Source: Mesostigma viride (lineage: Eukaryota > Streptophyta > Mesostigmatophyceae > Mesostigmatales > Mesostigmataceae). From it: 64,000 nt of DNA. Where the stretch lies: NCBI GenBank assembly GCA_009746045.1, contig RPFO01000970.1, positions 35,536 through 99,535 on the forward strand, written 5' to 3'. The notes beneath the pieces are model-generated. The model was not told the DNA's origin and searched no databases. It saw only the letters and a list, made by a program, of their open reading frames with translations. The position numbers were made by a program, and so were the translations under genes. Each line of letters starts with the position of its first letter. Position 1 is the first letter of the stretch. Of the stretch, positions 18,780-31,386 are shown one piece after another.

Positions 18780-19109
18780 ACTGCACGGTACACAGGCGGC
18801 AGCACCTTTTGCATGTGCCGGTGTAGTGTTCGGCCTCAGGCCTCACCGCCTCAGCTTCGGTATAGCGGCGGTTACTTTTGGCGCGCAAGGCTGTCGGCTG
18901 CATGAGCTACGCCAAAACTAGCTCTGGCGCCAAATTCCGGTGCCGGGCGCTGTATAATACGCGAAAAATACGTATTATTACGACATTATGCGCCGTATTC
19001 GCGTTGAGAACGCAATACGCGTATTTCTAGTACGTTAGTACGCCAAACCCCGCCGTATTGTATAATACGGCGTATTTACCGTATTATACGGCTTATTGGC
19101 GTTCACTGG

Positions 19110-21571
19110 TACATGGTGGAGGCGTCGGACGCGCCGGGCCAAGGAAGTGTGGGCCTCCTGTGCTCGCCGGCAGCATCAGAGCAGCTCCAGTCCATGCATC
19201 GTGCTGCGGTCCCCGCGTGTGCTAGTGGCCACTTTTTCGGCCACTGAGGGCCATTCACACCACACGCTAACCGTTATCGTGGGATATGCACCACATGCGG
19301 GTCGAGCTCAGGCGGAACGTGAGGCCTTCTTCAACGCCCTCAAGGAGGAGGAGGTCAACATCCCAGCTCGGCACTTCCTGGTTATGCTGCTCGACGCCAA
19401 CGCCACGCTGCCAGTTGCATGGCACTCAGTGGGGGCGCTCAGTACTCCCCAACCAACACGACAGCCAACGGTAACACGGCTTTATTTGCGAATCTGCTGG
19501 CGGAATCTGTGCTGGTTGCATGCAATGCTTCTTTCGCACGCCCCGCTGAGCAGCTAGCTTGCCACCTTTTTTGGGCCGTCGCATCGGGTGGTGTGCCTTG
19601 ACTATATCTGCGTACGCCGGGCTCAGCGCCCCTCAGTTGTCGATGCTCGCGTCAGACTTGCAAGATTCTCTCAGCACGGTGGAATCTGATCACCGTCTCG
19701 TGCTCGCTCGCATCAGACTGCGGTTTCCTGGGGTGCCAACCGTCGCGACAGCTGGCGCCTCAGCCAGATCTCAAGGTGCTCCGGATTGTGCTGAAGGATG
19801 CCGACAAGACGTCAGCAGCAGAGCAGGCCGCTATGTCGCACAGGGATGACTTGAACTGGCCGTCTTCGACGCCAGGGGCAGCCGCCAGCAGTTACACGCC
19901 ATTCTGCCGCCGGGTGATATTTCAGTGATCCTCCGCGGTGTCGCTGCCAAGTATCGTCTGGCTGCCCGCACCCTCCCCACCTTGCCTCCGCGCCGACAGC
20001 TTGCTGTCCACCGTCACGCACCGACACGGTGGTCGCCGCTATAATAATAGGCAGATGCTCCGACGCAACAGGGATCCGACCGCCAAACCTGGGCTGCAAG
20101 CAGCTAGCTCTGAGGGTCGCCCACGAGCAGGCTGAGAAGGCAGAAGCTCAGCAGATGGTCAAGGACCTGCGCAGCTGCCAGCAGAAGCACGACGGCAATT
20201 AAGGGGGCCTGGTTCTGGTACAAGCGCCTCGGGCACCCGGCCGGCCTCGGCCGGCCCCACCGCCACGACGTCCCTGGCGCCCCAGCCAAGCGGCTTCGTA
20301 CCTGGGCCGCGGCCGCGGCCGAGGTCGTGGGGACAGCTGCGCCGCCCCCGCCCCTGCTCCCAGCCGCCGCCGCCCGCCCGGCCGCCCTGGCCGGCCCCGC
20401 TGGGCCCCCGGCCCCGCCTAGGTCAGCGGCGGACTACCTATAGTCCCCCCGCTGATCGGCTCACAGTCTTGGCGACCCGTCAGACATGCCTCCTTTCACC
20501 TCTCGCGAGGTCACGGAGGCGGTCCAGCGCCTGCGTTACGACGCAGCCACAGGCTCTGACGAGATTCCTGCCGCAGTTGTGAAACTTGCAGCCGAATTCG
20601 AGGACACCGGTGTTATGCTGCTCTTCCGGGACATCTGCAACCGCCTTCTGCTGTCGCCGCAACCGCCCCCAGCATGCAGCCTGGCAACACAGTTTTCGCA
20701 CGATGCTGTACAAGAACTTGTAAGGGGCCGGTCGCCAGCCGGACCCCGGCAACTACAGAGGGGTGTGCATTCAAAGTTCCCCCCTCAAGCTTAACTTATG
20801 CGGCTCATCCTGAACCGCCTGCGCACGGCCCTGGACGGTCTGCACCTCAGCGAGACTCAGCACGGCTTCCGTTCAGGTCCGCAACACAGTACTTTCAGGT
20901 GCTCTTCGCTACTCGCCGACTGGTGGAGGAACTGCAACGCCTTCAGCCTGGTGAGTCCCCTTTGCACCAATTGTGCTGGTGGACTTCATCAAAGCCTTCG
21001 ATTCGGTTTTCTGGCCTGCGCTTTGGGACATCCTCGAGCTGTTCCGGTCTTCCGGATCCCCCGCCCCCTTAAATTGCTGTCATCCGCAACCTGTATGAAG
21101 GGTCCAGCACTTCGGTGTGCACTTCTTACGGGACCACGCCACCATGCCCTTTACAGAAGGGTGTGTGGCAGGGCTGCGTGCTGTCGCCCTACCTGTTCAT
21201 TATCGTGGTCGAATACGTAATGATTCAGGCGCGCAGGCGATTTGCACGCATCGTGGGTAGGGAACCAGGGGTGCAGGTCTGCAACGATTTCTGGCATGGC
21301 GGAGCGGACACGGAGATTCAGCTGGCAGACATCATCTACGCAGACGACACCACCCTCTTCGAGGACACTGGGCACGTGCGGACATGGCTTGACTGCATGC
21401 ATGCCTGGCTATCGAGGCCCGTGTGCACAGTGGGGCTTGAGGTCAGCAACTTAGAAGACAGAGGCTCTGGCGGTTGGGCCCACCCACCGCCACCCCTCTT
21501 TCTCCTTGACGGCTCTCGAGTCCTGTATCGGGACCGTGTAAAGCTGCTGGGCACTGCCTGCTTCCCAGCTG
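19110..21571 (+). pseudogene. LINE copy: endonuclease and reverse transcriptase, first part
   Basis: The region from 19110 to 19740 contains a damaged APE-type endonuclease end (SDHRLVLARIRLRFPG near 19690). From 20486 the reverse transcriptase starts with PFTSREVTEAVQRLRYDAAT, then NRLRTALDGLHLSETQHGF and VDFIKAFDSVFWPALWDIL, then QGCVLSPYLFIIVVEY and the catalytic IIYADDTTLFED near 21330. It ends in the segment RVKLLGTACFP at the transposon insertion (21572). Many frame breaks show it is dead. The second part continues at 32104. Confidence 0.75.
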
Positions 21572-21692
21572 CCCTAAGCACACCTGGATTTGTACTACAT
21601 TTTTCAAATTGTACTTCATTTTTGAAAGTTGCATTTTCATGCATTTAAAGGGTCAACTAAAGTCTTTGAGGAAAAAAAAGTTCGTCGGCGGC

Positions 21693-22232
21693 CGTTGCAC
21701 CGTTGCACCGTTGCACCGTTGCACCGTTGCACCTCAAATTGCATATATGCACACACCTTTGCACATGCAATGGTTATCCATGGGATTTATGTAGGTGGAT
21801 GGGTCATGCAAGGGTTACCTAGATGCTCATGACACCGTGCCACCGTGGCGCCGTTGCACCGTTGCACCGTTGCACTGTTGCACCTCAAATTGCATATAAA
21901 CACACACCTTTGCACATACAATGGTTATCCATTGGGATCTATCTATAGGGTAATGGGTCATGCAAGGGTTACCTAGACATGCTCATGACACCGTTGCATC
22001 GTGGCATCGTGCCACCGTGCCACCTTGGCACCGTGGCACCGTTGCACCGTTGCACCGTTGCACCGTTGCACCGTTGCACCTCAAATTGCATATAAACACA
22101 CACCTTTGCACATGCAATTGTTATCCATGGGTTTTATGTAGGTGGATGGGTCATGCAAGGGTTACCTAGATGCTCATGACACCGTTGCACCGTTGCACCG
22201 TTGCACCGTTGCACCGTTGCACCGTTGCACCT
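21693..22232 (+). repeat. Left 9-mer arrays (GTTGCACCG) in four about 150-bp units
   Basis: Arrays of 4-6 copies of GTTGCACCG start near 21693, 21850, 22037 and 22183. Between them recur TCAAATTGCATATAAACACAC, CATGCAATGGTTATCCAT and GGGTCATGCAAGGGTTACCT. The tandem structure lies 120 bp inside the left terminus of the 10.5-kb element. Confidence 0.85.
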
Positions 22233-22518
22233 CAAATTGCATATAAACACACATCTTTGCACGTGCATTGGTTATCATGGGGTATATTGCATGCATCAAC
22301 CAAAATAATCACATGTCATTGAATCACATACTGAACGTAAATCCATTTCCGTGTAAAACATGGCCACTAGCAAACACATGTATCTTATGCCCACCATTAT
22401 GCAACATGACCATGCATGGACAGTTGGCATGTTGGGCTTCATTCTTGCAACAAGACTAGCATGCTTGACAGGACAAAGAGACGCCTTTACTCCTATCGAA
22501 GCTTTCACACATTCCCCA

Positions 22519-25500
22519 TCATTCCCATGCTTCCTCCTCATCATCATCGCTACTCTCGCTACTCTCACAAACAAAAGAAAGTTGGGGCTCTTCCGCCCCC
22601 GTCTCAGCGTCGGCCGCGGCACCATCCTGAAAAAACTTTTCGCGGCCAAAGGCATTAGCCGCATGAGGGCACCCGCAGATGAACTTTAAGACTTCCTCCA
22701 ACGTGGTGTACGTCGCTCCCTTGCCGTCGGACCAAACCGTCTCGATCTTCAAAGCCCCGCCATTCTCATGTACTTCTGTGACCCACCCGTGAAAACGGGT
22801 CTTGGCAGCACCCCACAAGGCGCACAGCCTTCTCCCTTTCAGCGCGTGCAGCCCGTGCTCAACAAAGTGTGCCGCACATGCAGCTTTTGACGTCGCTGCA
22901 GCAGCTTGCTGTGTTTGAAAACCAGCAAAGTGCACGTGTGGATGGTCATCTAAGGCCTGGAGGGTTGCACGAGATAGCTTACGTGCTGCTGTCAGCGACG
23001 GAGTGTGGACAGCCTGCCCTGATGCACCAACTGTCCAGTGTTGAACGATGATTTCCGATGCCGACACCGTCAGGCCCGGCCCACCGCCTGCGAGCGAGAG
23101 CTTGTTAAACTGCCCTTCCCAGGAGGGTGAGTAAAACACGGAAACAGTCAGAGTCCCGCGTGAACGAACAGTAGACGCATCCATGACCTTCACCAAGAGC
23201 TCCTCTGGCCAGGGCATGCCTTCCCCGCACGTCACCGCAGGTCTCTTGATGATGAGAAAGTCTCCACGGGAGATAATGCCGGGATTTACGGAAAAAATAT
23301 GATCCGCAGTCGCAATGGTCCGTGCACCACCGGTGGCATCCGCAGGATTGGAGGCAACTCCAGTAGGAGGATTGGAGGCAAGCGTGGCAGGCGTGGCAGA
23401 TGCGGCCGGCAGGCGCTCAGCCTCGCGTCGCGCCCGGTGAATGGCAGTTTGCACCTCGTGCCGGCGGTTGCCTGCATGGCTGATAATTGGGTGCAGCGGC
23501 GCTTCCAAAGCACGGGCAGCCCGCATCACCGCCTGATCCCCTGCACTGTGGAGGCAAAAAGGGAGGGGCTTGTGTTTTTGCTGCTCCCTGCACTCCGTCA
23601 GAGCTTGGATCATGCGGTCAAACACCGACGCTTCTTCTTCCACTTGCTCCGGCTCAGCGGGGAAGCCGCGGATCTCCTCGTTGAGCTCTGCTTGCTTTGC
23701 ATCCGTCATGATGTCTGGAAACACTCGGTTGAGTTTAGAGCAATGACGGCGGATTGCGCGATCGCCATCCCAATCCGCAAACGCGGCAACACCTGGGCTG
23801 CCCTTGGGCGCCTTGGTCGCCTCCATGACTAGCACGCCGCGGAGCTCTTTGCCATCACTCACACGCTTCGAAGAGACAGTAACCATGTCGCATGGCTCCT
23901 CGTTCGGCCCAAGAGGCCTCCAATAGTTGGCGGGCACATCAGCTAACGCCTCTGCCGTGGCAAGTCGGTAGCGCAAAAAGCAGTCATCACCAACGTCCGC
24001 CCCTGCACCTTCATCGTGATGGCCGAATAGCTCGATATCAAATATCTTGCTGACCGGCCGATGCTCCACCACAGGTTGGTTGGTTGACGCGTCCATAACC
24101 ACGTCAGCAGACTTGACCCAACGCCCAAGATCTGGGTCTATGCAGCCTCGAAGCCACGTTGTGAAGTCCAGCGCTGCATTGACGAGCTGCAAGCAACAAG
24201 CATAGAACAAACAGTTGCAATAAGAGGCGAGTAAGCAAGGTGATTATTGGTTAACTATGGCATGCTACATATGGAAAAGAAGAAGAACCCGGAAGAAATT
24301 CATAGTATTTTAAAGAAAACCAACCTTGGCAGATGGCGGCAGTGGGTTTATTGTCGCCATGCTCCCGAATGGGCCTTGCTCGTAGTAGTGTGCAAAGGCA
24401 CGCGTCAGCCCTTGCAACACATCTTGAAATGTCAGCATGAGCACCGGTGCGAGATCTGACACGCGGTTCTTCATCCCGTTGTACCACCGGATAAACCAAC
24501 CAAATCTCTGATCAGCGTCATTATGGGTGTGCCCCGGGGGCAGGCGGCACACCCTGATGAGAGAAAAGAGACGGCGGTTAATGAGAACCGCTAGAAAGCC
24601 CAATAGCTCGCTATTCATGTTGTCCCCACCCCCGTCCACTTGAAGGACGAGTGTCGTGGCAAGGCCAAACTCGCGGATCTCAGGATTGCGGGACCTTTCC
24701 CATGGTCGCTCAACCACCACTTCCAACAATTGGTGTGTGAGCAGCGTCGCAGTGACACGCCCTGAATTACCAGAAACCTCAGAATTGGCTACCCAAGGCA
24801 TAATCACCCAGAAGTACGTCCTCACTCCGTGCAAAATCGAGCAAACCAGCTGGTAGGGTATATGTAGCTTGCGGCTGCTAAGCCACTCTTTCGAGGCGCT
24901 GCCCCTGGTTGGAACCGCCGTCTTCATTTTCGCCAGACCATCGATGACTATGGAAACAAAATAGTGCTTGGCGCCCTCAAACCTTCGTTGCAGGTAAGCC
25001 ATCCGTTCCCCATTAAAGAAGTCGGTGTGATCAGCTAACTTCTCTTTGAAAGCCTCCCACCGGGCCCGGTCAGTGGTACGATAAGACAAGATGGCATCCT
25101 TTAACTTCCGGCAGCGGGAGCACTCACCCATAATTTTCGTGCGATATTTCTCAATCCGGACTCGCATGCTTACTCTCACTGCTTCAAAAATTTTCCTGAA
25201 AAGCGACATGCTAACTACAGGTGTTCCGTAGTCCTGCTGCTCTGCAGTGTAGTCCGAGTATAAAGTCTTCTTGCACGGTTGCTCAATGATGCTGGCGCCA
25301 TCCCGGGGATCCTTCTCAACTGCTGGGCAGAACCAACGCCGAATCCACAGCTCACAAAGCGCCTTGGCCTCCCCAATCTTGGCAGACAATGACCGGGATA
25401 CCCCAATGCGCCGTCCAGCAGTGCTACCCAAGCCGGACTCCAAATCACGATCGCCAGGCAAAGGTCGAGGGCGGGTTGTCTCCTTGACAGCCGCGTGCCA

Positions 25501-26031
25501 CATATTGGGGTTGATATACAAAGCACGGCGGAAAGCGGCTTCACACATGCGATGCCGAAACGGGGTTGCCGACTCTGGCTGATGCCTGTCAGCTGGGTAA
25601 GTAACGTAGCCATCCACTGCGAAAAGGAAGCCCTCGTCTCGACTGCGTTTGTGACGCAAGCTCCCCGGAATTTCAGTTTCTCGCTGGCCGGCCTGAAAAA
25701 GCTGGTTCTTTATAAACTCTTTCCGATCCGCAGGCTTCTTAGACCACATGTCGGTCCTCATCGCTCTTATCTCCTCGAAATGCACGCTTCGCAAACAATG
25801 GCGGCCACACCCACAGTCCCAGTCCCTGCTAAGTGCCGCAGCACAGGACGCATCCGTGGTGCATTTTGCTAAGACGGCGGCAGCGCTAAGACGGAGCCCT
25901 CGTCTCGCCATGACGAGCAACACGACCACCAGGACAAGCAGCGAGAATAGCATTCCAAAAACCTGCGCCCCCGCATCGGGCTCCATAATGCCCAGGCCCT
26001 TCATGGCTTTAGGAACTGCGTAATAATACAT
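22519..26031 (-). CDS. DUF7869-like transposase candidate, two exons
   Basis: Exon 1 is 26031-24325 and exon 2 is 24186-22519; the 138-bp intron has GTTGGT at its 5' end and TTGCTTGCAG at its 3' end and keeps frame. The product has about 1124 residues. It begins with a hydrophobic stretch (FGMLFSLLVLVVVLLVMA), then a CSRCRKLK zinc-like motif, then VSIVIDGLAKM, LVLQVDGGGDNMNSELLGFL and LPPGHTHNDADQRFGWF. The spaced Asp, D-x-G-G-x-N and HTHND motifs are those of DUF7869-type proteins, which I take to be RNase-H-fold DDE transposases; the catalytic assignment is inference. Exon 2 ends in an acidic tail. No frame break is needed. Confidence 0.65.
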
Positions 26032-26044
26032 GGCTTTAGGAACT

Positions 26045-26215
26045 GCGTAATATTATACGGCCGCCCCCTCCCCCTCCCCCTCCCCCTCCCCCTCCAGCTT
26101 CCATCGCTTCCATCGCTTCCATCGCTGGTGCTTCCATCGCTGGTTCATTATCCCCTTGCTTCCATCGCTGGTTCATTATCCCCTTGCTTCCATCGCTGGT
26201 TCATTATCATAATTA
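26045..26215 (+). repeat. CCCCCT microsatellite and TTCCATCGCTGG repeats upstream of the transposase gene
   Basis: (CCCCCT)n at about 26064-26096 is followed by repeats of CTTCCATCGCT and GGTTCATTATCCCCTTGC up to 26215. It lies just upstream of the minus-strand start at 26031, together with a 28-bp duplication of ATGGCTTTAGGAACTGCGTAAT. Confidence 0.7.
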
Positions 26216-26257
26216 TCCTTTACATGCAAAGACAGGGCATTCTGGAGTAAAATTTGG

Positions 26258-26517
26258 TGGTGCAACGGTGCAACGGTGCAACGGTGCAACGGTGCAACGG
26301 TGCAACGGCCAGTGATTGGCCCGTTCTTGATTTGCTGACATGCAGCCTAGTAAAAATTGGCCGCAAATTCGTCCGGTCGTACGTGGGCACAAGATTTGCG
26401 GCCAATTTTTACTAGGCGCATATCACAAAATCAACTACGGGCCAATCACTGGCCGTTGCACCGTTGCACCGTTGCACCGTTGCACCGTTGCACCGTTGCA
26501 CCGTTGCACCGTGCCAC
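26258..26517. repeat. Long foldback structure between the divergent genes
   Basis: The left arm holds six CGGTGCAAC copies, GGCCAGTGATTGGCCC and CCTAGTAAAAATTGGCCGCA. The right arm holds their reverse complements TGCGGCCAATTTTTACTAGG, GGGCCAATCACTGGCC and seven GTTGCACCG copies. The loop of about 30 bp is GTCCGGTCGTACGTGGGCAC-like. The element sits in the intergenic space between the minus-strand transposase candidate and the plus-strand gene. Confidence 0.8.
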
Positions 26518-26671
26518 CACCACCGGTGGCACGGCGTGCCACCACCCATTTGTACTCCGTGCCATGGTGCCACCACCGACTCAATAATTCGTGCACTTGG
26601 ATGCATTTCGTGGAAATTTTCAGCCATTCTGGCCAGGTATTGGCGTAGTTCGGAAATCCGGATAGCTGAGA

Positions 26672-27989
26672 ATGGCTAGCGGCGTGCAGCCGCAGGCAGG
26701 TATTGAAAACAATGGCGGGGATGCCGGACATGTGGAGCATGCCAGTGAACAGGACGCAGTAGCACCACCGGGGCAAGAGAACACAATGGATACAGGCCCT
26801 GTATCAGTGGGCGCTGTAGGTGATGAAGTACAGAAGCAAAGGGCATCAAACGTGTACGTCAGGGGAGCAGTCAATGAACTTCATAGAATGAATGCCTCCG
26901 GTGCTTCGGATGAGGAAACCGAGCAAACAGCCAAAACGGATGGGAAATCTCAGGTAAATTTATGACAGGGGAAATCCGGTTGTTATTTTACCAAAGGAAT
27001 ATTACAATAAGTGCAGTTCTTGGCGTTTGGAATCATGACATTGCTTGTGCTATTGCTCTTGAATTGCATTTTACCAAAGGAATATTACAATAAGTGCAGT
27101 TCTTGGCGTTTGGAATCATGACATTGCTTGTGCTATTGCTCTTGAATTGCATTTTACCAAAGGAATATTACTAAGTGCAGTTCTTGGCGTTTGGAATCAT
27201 GACATTGCTTGTGCTATTGCTGTTGAATTGCAACAGGCAGCATCGCAGGACCCAGTTGCGCACAAGTGCCTCGTCAAGTATCTGGGATATTTGGGGGTGC
27301 TCGTGAAGGGAGCCGGCAGCCTCTCGATTGCATCCCGGGGTGCTACTGCGGCCAAGCCAGTTGTGCTTCACATGCTCGACGTGGGCAAGGGTTTTCCAAC
27401 CAACAGCAGGTTCATCAACGGTATTCCTCAGATAACCGTTCCAGAGCACAACATCACACGAGCTCACAACTTCTACACGCTGTCTGATGAAAAGGATTCC
27501 CTGGCCCAACTAGACACCAAGAGTGACTGGCCTCCGCTGTATGTTTCGTGCAAAAAGGCTGGCTCTCGTAGCACCGCCAAGGTGACGTCGTTCTCCATCG
27601 GTGACATCTGCAGTCATGCGGATCCTGAGCTAATGCGTGACCTGCGTGCCACTCCCACGGGCAACACCGCTGTGCGGCTTGTCATCCTCGGACTCGCTTG
27701 TGTGAGGGCAGCCAGCACTGGCCATGAGTACCAGTCCTTTGTGGCGTTGGTGCGTCCCATTTACAGCTGCGAGGAAGGAGAATGGACGGTTACCTCATTC
27801 GCCTCCGGTGAAATCCGTGTAGCGTGGTGCCGACCATATAACTTGACGGTTGACCCTGCCGCCACCGCCGAATTGCATTGCCATTCGAGTACTACCTTGG
27901 CGGATGCCATGGCGGACATCACGTCAGTGTTTACCCGCCAGGAGTCGCGCATCAACCAGTTAAGGGGACTCGCACGTCCAAAAGCCTGA
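26672..27989 (+). CDS. Two-exon transposon accessory gene of unknown function
   Basis: Exon 1 (26672-26953) encodes 94 polar residues (MASGVQPQAGIENNGGDAGH). The intron starts CAG|GTAAAT and ends CAACAG at 27236. Exon 2 (27237-27989) adds 250 residues, including VLHMLDVGKGFP, VRLVILGLACVRA and a closing ITSVFTRQESRINQLRGLA. Both exon borders are in phase 0. The intron contains three copies of an 83-bp sequence. I do not recognise the family. Its place opposite the transposase candidate and inside the element's termini suggests an accessory role such as DNA binding or regulation, but this is inference. Confidence 0.6.
26985..27233 (+). repeat. Three tandem 83-bp units inside an intron
   Basis: Units start at 26985, 27068 and 27151 with ATTTTACCAAAGGAATATTA and run to CTTGAATTGC. 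The third has a 3-bp deletion (ATTACTAAGTGCAG) and a G for C change, and it runs into the 3' splice site at 27236. Each unit carries AAGTGCAG, a possible alternative acceptor. Confidence 0.85.
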
Positions 27990-29150
27990 AAAACTGACTT
28001 TAATGAATTTCAGTTCCAATGCACTCGGGAACCATCTAGTGATGATTGAGTACCACAAATATGATGTTTGGACATTCATGCCACCACTTGTTGGGGGTAC
28101 TACGCCCAACCACGCACCGGTGGCGAGCTAAAAATAGAAAAAGACGCTATTTATGAGATATTTTGCCCAAGACAAACCACTTATCCAAATGACCTGCCCA
28201 TACATTTCTGCAAAGTTCCCCCACTTTTTTAAAAGCTGGGCTATTTACATGGCCAAAATGGTCACATTTGTTTGAGTTATTAATTTTCCCGCAAAATGGG
28301 TACTTTTTTGAGCCAAAAAAAATAAATCAAATCATTAACACATCAGATTGGGTCATCCATACATTTTAAATTCCACTGAGTGGGGGGAAACACAACCCCA
28401 AAGTTTGAGCTCATTCTGACAAGCGTAGCTCAAGTTATTGATTTTCCTGTGATGCCACCTGGGTAGACGCTAAAAGACAATTGAGCTAGTGCTGAGCCAA
28501 AATGACATCTGTTTTGCTACCCTAGACACCCAAAAACATGCCCACTTTGATCACGGAGTGTGAGGAGGATGTCCGGAGCGTCATACGCCCCACCCCTCCA
28601 TCGTCACAGCCAGCCTTGTGAGTCTACCCTTAACAACAAGGCTGGTAGGACGACACGCCTGAGCAGCATATGTCATGCCTATCTCAGGCTAATAATGTGT
28701 GATTTTGTGCCAACAACCAAGTTGTTCCACCCAACAACACATTAAAAACCCTCTTCCAAAATGCCCAACAAGCCGGACATGTGGAGGACCACACACGCAG
28801 TATATAAAGAGAAAATAAGCTGACTTTTTATCCAGCCAACCTGTGGCTAGCTGCTCTGGTTAGCATGACAAAGGCTATCATTTACTCAGTGGGAAAGGTG
28901 AAGAGACCATTGGAACAACCTTCCTGACGCATGTGCCACCAAAGCATTGTGTCCCGCAAAATGCACACTGCCTCCTTTCTAACAAGCACGAGCCACTTTC
29001 TTTAGGAGACAGGTGCCAGCTCGTCAGTGTCTGGGGAAAATGATGCCGCTGCTTAGGAAGACCGCGTGAATTTCCTCGAACACAACTGTCTATAAAGCAA
29101 AAGAAATTTCAGAGAAGCATGGAAATAAAAGCATTACACCTTCCCGACAG
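27990..29150. other. Noncoding part of the 10.5-kb element, no gene supported
   Basis: This 1.2-kb AT-richer stretch shows short frames only. Words such as ATTGAGCTAGTGC, TTCCACTGAGTGGGG and AAATGGG(T/G) appear without clear coding pattern. It separates the gene at 26672 from a possible further exon near 29151. Confidence 0.4.
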
Positions 29151-29635
29151 GTTGTGGGCCACGCGCTGCAGCAAGCCAGCCACGTCACAGACGAACTTGC
29201 TAAAAAACATCCAGGAATCCAGCGATGCAGCGCCAGGACCCGCAACTTCATGGCTGCATCTGGCCGGAAAGAAGGCAAAAAGCTTACGCTCAACGAGCTA
29301 AGAAAGCAGGAAAGCGCTATCTTAGGACGTTTAATACAAGAACGTACCATAACGGGCATTTATTCGTGCCCAGGCGCACAAGAAAGGCCACCCTTTCATG
29401 GAGAGGTCGGGCGCGCATCGCGCAGGCCTAATGTTATCTTACCGCAAAATGACGGGAAAGGTAAAGATAGCAGCGGGAATTTTTACGGCTTTAGAAACAT
29501 CATTAAACTAGCTTCCATTAGGACCATCAAAACTGGCAACAATCGACAATCACACCTGCAGGCATCAATTATACTTTATTCATCCCGACAGAAATTCAGG
29601 CCGGACCCCCCCTGCCGATGGTAAAGAAAAAGAGC
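29151..29635 (+). CDS. Possible internal exon of a third gene in the 10.5-kb element
   Basis: After TTCCCGACAG at 29150 an open frame encodes VVGHALQQASHVTDELAKKH, SARTRNFMAASGRKEGKKLT and NELRKQESAILGRLIQER, which reads as helical coding sequence. No ATG fits, so the preceding exon is not found, and no donor is obvious. It may be the 5' part of the gene that continues at 30131. The last 60 codons may be noncoding. Confidence 0.35.
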
Positions 29636-30130
29636 CCGCGACATTATAGATCGCAACTATCCCACCATAAATTAGAATCAGTAACTAATTTTCTCCAACA
29701 ATCGAGCATTTTTTCTGCTTTCCGCGAGCCAGATTTGTCACGTTTCGTCTAAAAGCAGTCGCCATGGCCACTTCCGCAAGGGGTGCGCGCACCGTGCACC
29801 CACTTTTCACGGTACGGAGGGTACCGCGGAATTTTTTTGGCGCGGAAAATATTCGCCGCGCCGAGTCCCCTTAAGGAGCGCGACCAACAAGACCACCGGG
29901 CAGGGCTATCTTGTAAGTATCTCAGATCGGTTTTGCATTGTTGACATTCATATGCTAGAACATGCCATGCGCAATCCAACCGCAGCCGAGCGCAAACCAC
30001 ACTGGCGCATATTATCAATGTGCATACTAGAAGACACCATCAGGAGCACTCTATTTGTAAGCACCATAAAACATTAATTATTGTTGATGTAAAATGTCAA
30101 TCTCTGTATGCGTGCATGTTTACAATTCAG

Positions 30131-31386
30131 GTGCTCGCTGTCGTCCCGCCTGCTCCATCCGATGAAGATGAAGATGAAGATGAAAGCGGGGGCGATGCCA
30201 GCTATGACCTGGAGTATGAAGAGGAGGTGGAGGAGGAGCACAATGATGGGGAAGGGGGGGGTGACGATGGCAGCGAGGAACAAACATCACCCGTCAAGCC
30301 CAAGAAGCGCGCCTCGAAGGCGGCGGGGGGGGGGGCAGCGGAGCTTGCGCCCTGCACGCCAGCTTGAATACCAGGGCGGGAAGGCACTGCCGCCTCGCGC
30401 AGCAAAGTCAGCACCGTCCGAGAGTGCGATGCCAGCAGCTCCCCCGGCAGCTCCCCCGGCAGCTCCCCCGGCAAGGTGGCTAGCGCCCCTTACTCAGGGG
30501 TTGCAAGCATGCAGCACAGGCAGCAATCGCAGAGCTGAAGGACTGGGTGGGGTTTCAAGCGAAGCAAGGGAGGAAGAAGGCGCCGCCGTCTGTGGCTATG
30601 CAGATCGCTGATTTGAATGCAAAGGTTTCCAAGTGCCAATCATCATTGGCAGCGCGTGCAAAGCCGGCTGCCACCCCAGAGAACCCCGCGACTGCGAAGC
30701 TGAAGGAACAGGTCAAATCCCTGACGGAGAGGGTTGATGCTTTGGAAAGGGAACGAGTGCCATGCACGCCTGTTGAATGTGCTCCAACCTCAAGCCGCGG
30801 CACGGAGATTCACCGGCCGACCATTCCTGCTGCGCCTCCCACATTGCGGCAACGTGAAGGCTTCACCGGCATGCAGGGGGCAGAATGGCAGCCGGCACGC
30901 CGTGAGCCAGAGCCGCGCAAGCGCGCACCCGCGATCGATGGGGCAAGGAAGCTGGATTGGCAAGATGAGCCAGAGCCGCGCACGCGCGCACCCGCGATCG
31001 ATGAGGCAAGGAAGCTGGATTGGCAAGATGAATCGCATGGCCTGTACGAGCCTTATGACTCCTATTATATGGCCCACGGTGAGCCCTTGCAGGGCGCATA
31101 CCGTTATGCCGCCATGAGGGAGCCAGATAGGCCACATTATGCTGAGGGACATTATGCAGCAACTCAGCATACTCGTCTCACGACTCACAGCAACTTTGAT
31201 GATGAACGCATGCGTGCTCGCAGCGCCCCCCGCCCCCCGCCCCTCCATCGCGGAAAAGGCATCAGCCGTACTCGCAAGATGCAAATGAGCGAGGGGAACC
31301 AGTTTATTATGGTTCATGTTCATATTGATCGTGTTTGCACCTCTTTGTCAGTTTTCAGCCATTTATTCAGCTTTTTTATGCTGTGA
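30131..31386 (+). CDS. Acidic and coiled-coil protein gene of the 10.5-kb element, frame unresolved
   Basis: After an acceptor-like ACAATTCAG at 30130, the frame encodes VLAVVPPAPSDEDEDEDESGG and a long Asp/Glu/Gly stretch with SPVKPKKRASKAAGGG, ending at 30367. A second frame from about 30510 encodes HAAQAAIAELKDWVGFQAK, a heptad-like segment MQIADLNAKVSKCQ with KLKEQVKSLTERVDALERER, and two copies of a 20-residue repeat (EPEPRxRAPAIDxARKLDWQ). It ends at 31386. An intron ending TTACTCAG at about 30499 or a frame break in a G10 run joins them. The coiled coil suggests oligomerisation; function unknown. Confidence 0.4.

Larger units (their letters stand above)
17770..19108 (-). mobile_element. 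Remnant of a second hAT-type element
   Basis: The right end reads GCGTTCACTG, the reverse complement of a CAGTGAACGC terminus similar to the CAGTGATGATTC ends of the complete hAT at 14022. Adjacent words (GTATTATACGG, CGTATTTACC) match that element's subterminal sequence. A minus-strand BED-like ORF lies inside. I could not find the left terminus or a matching 8-bp duplication, so the left limit is approximate. Confidence 0.45.

Noticed and set aside
22360-23832. Plus-strand frames at 22360-22689 and 23299-23832
   Set aside because: They are antisense to exon 2 of the transposase candidate.
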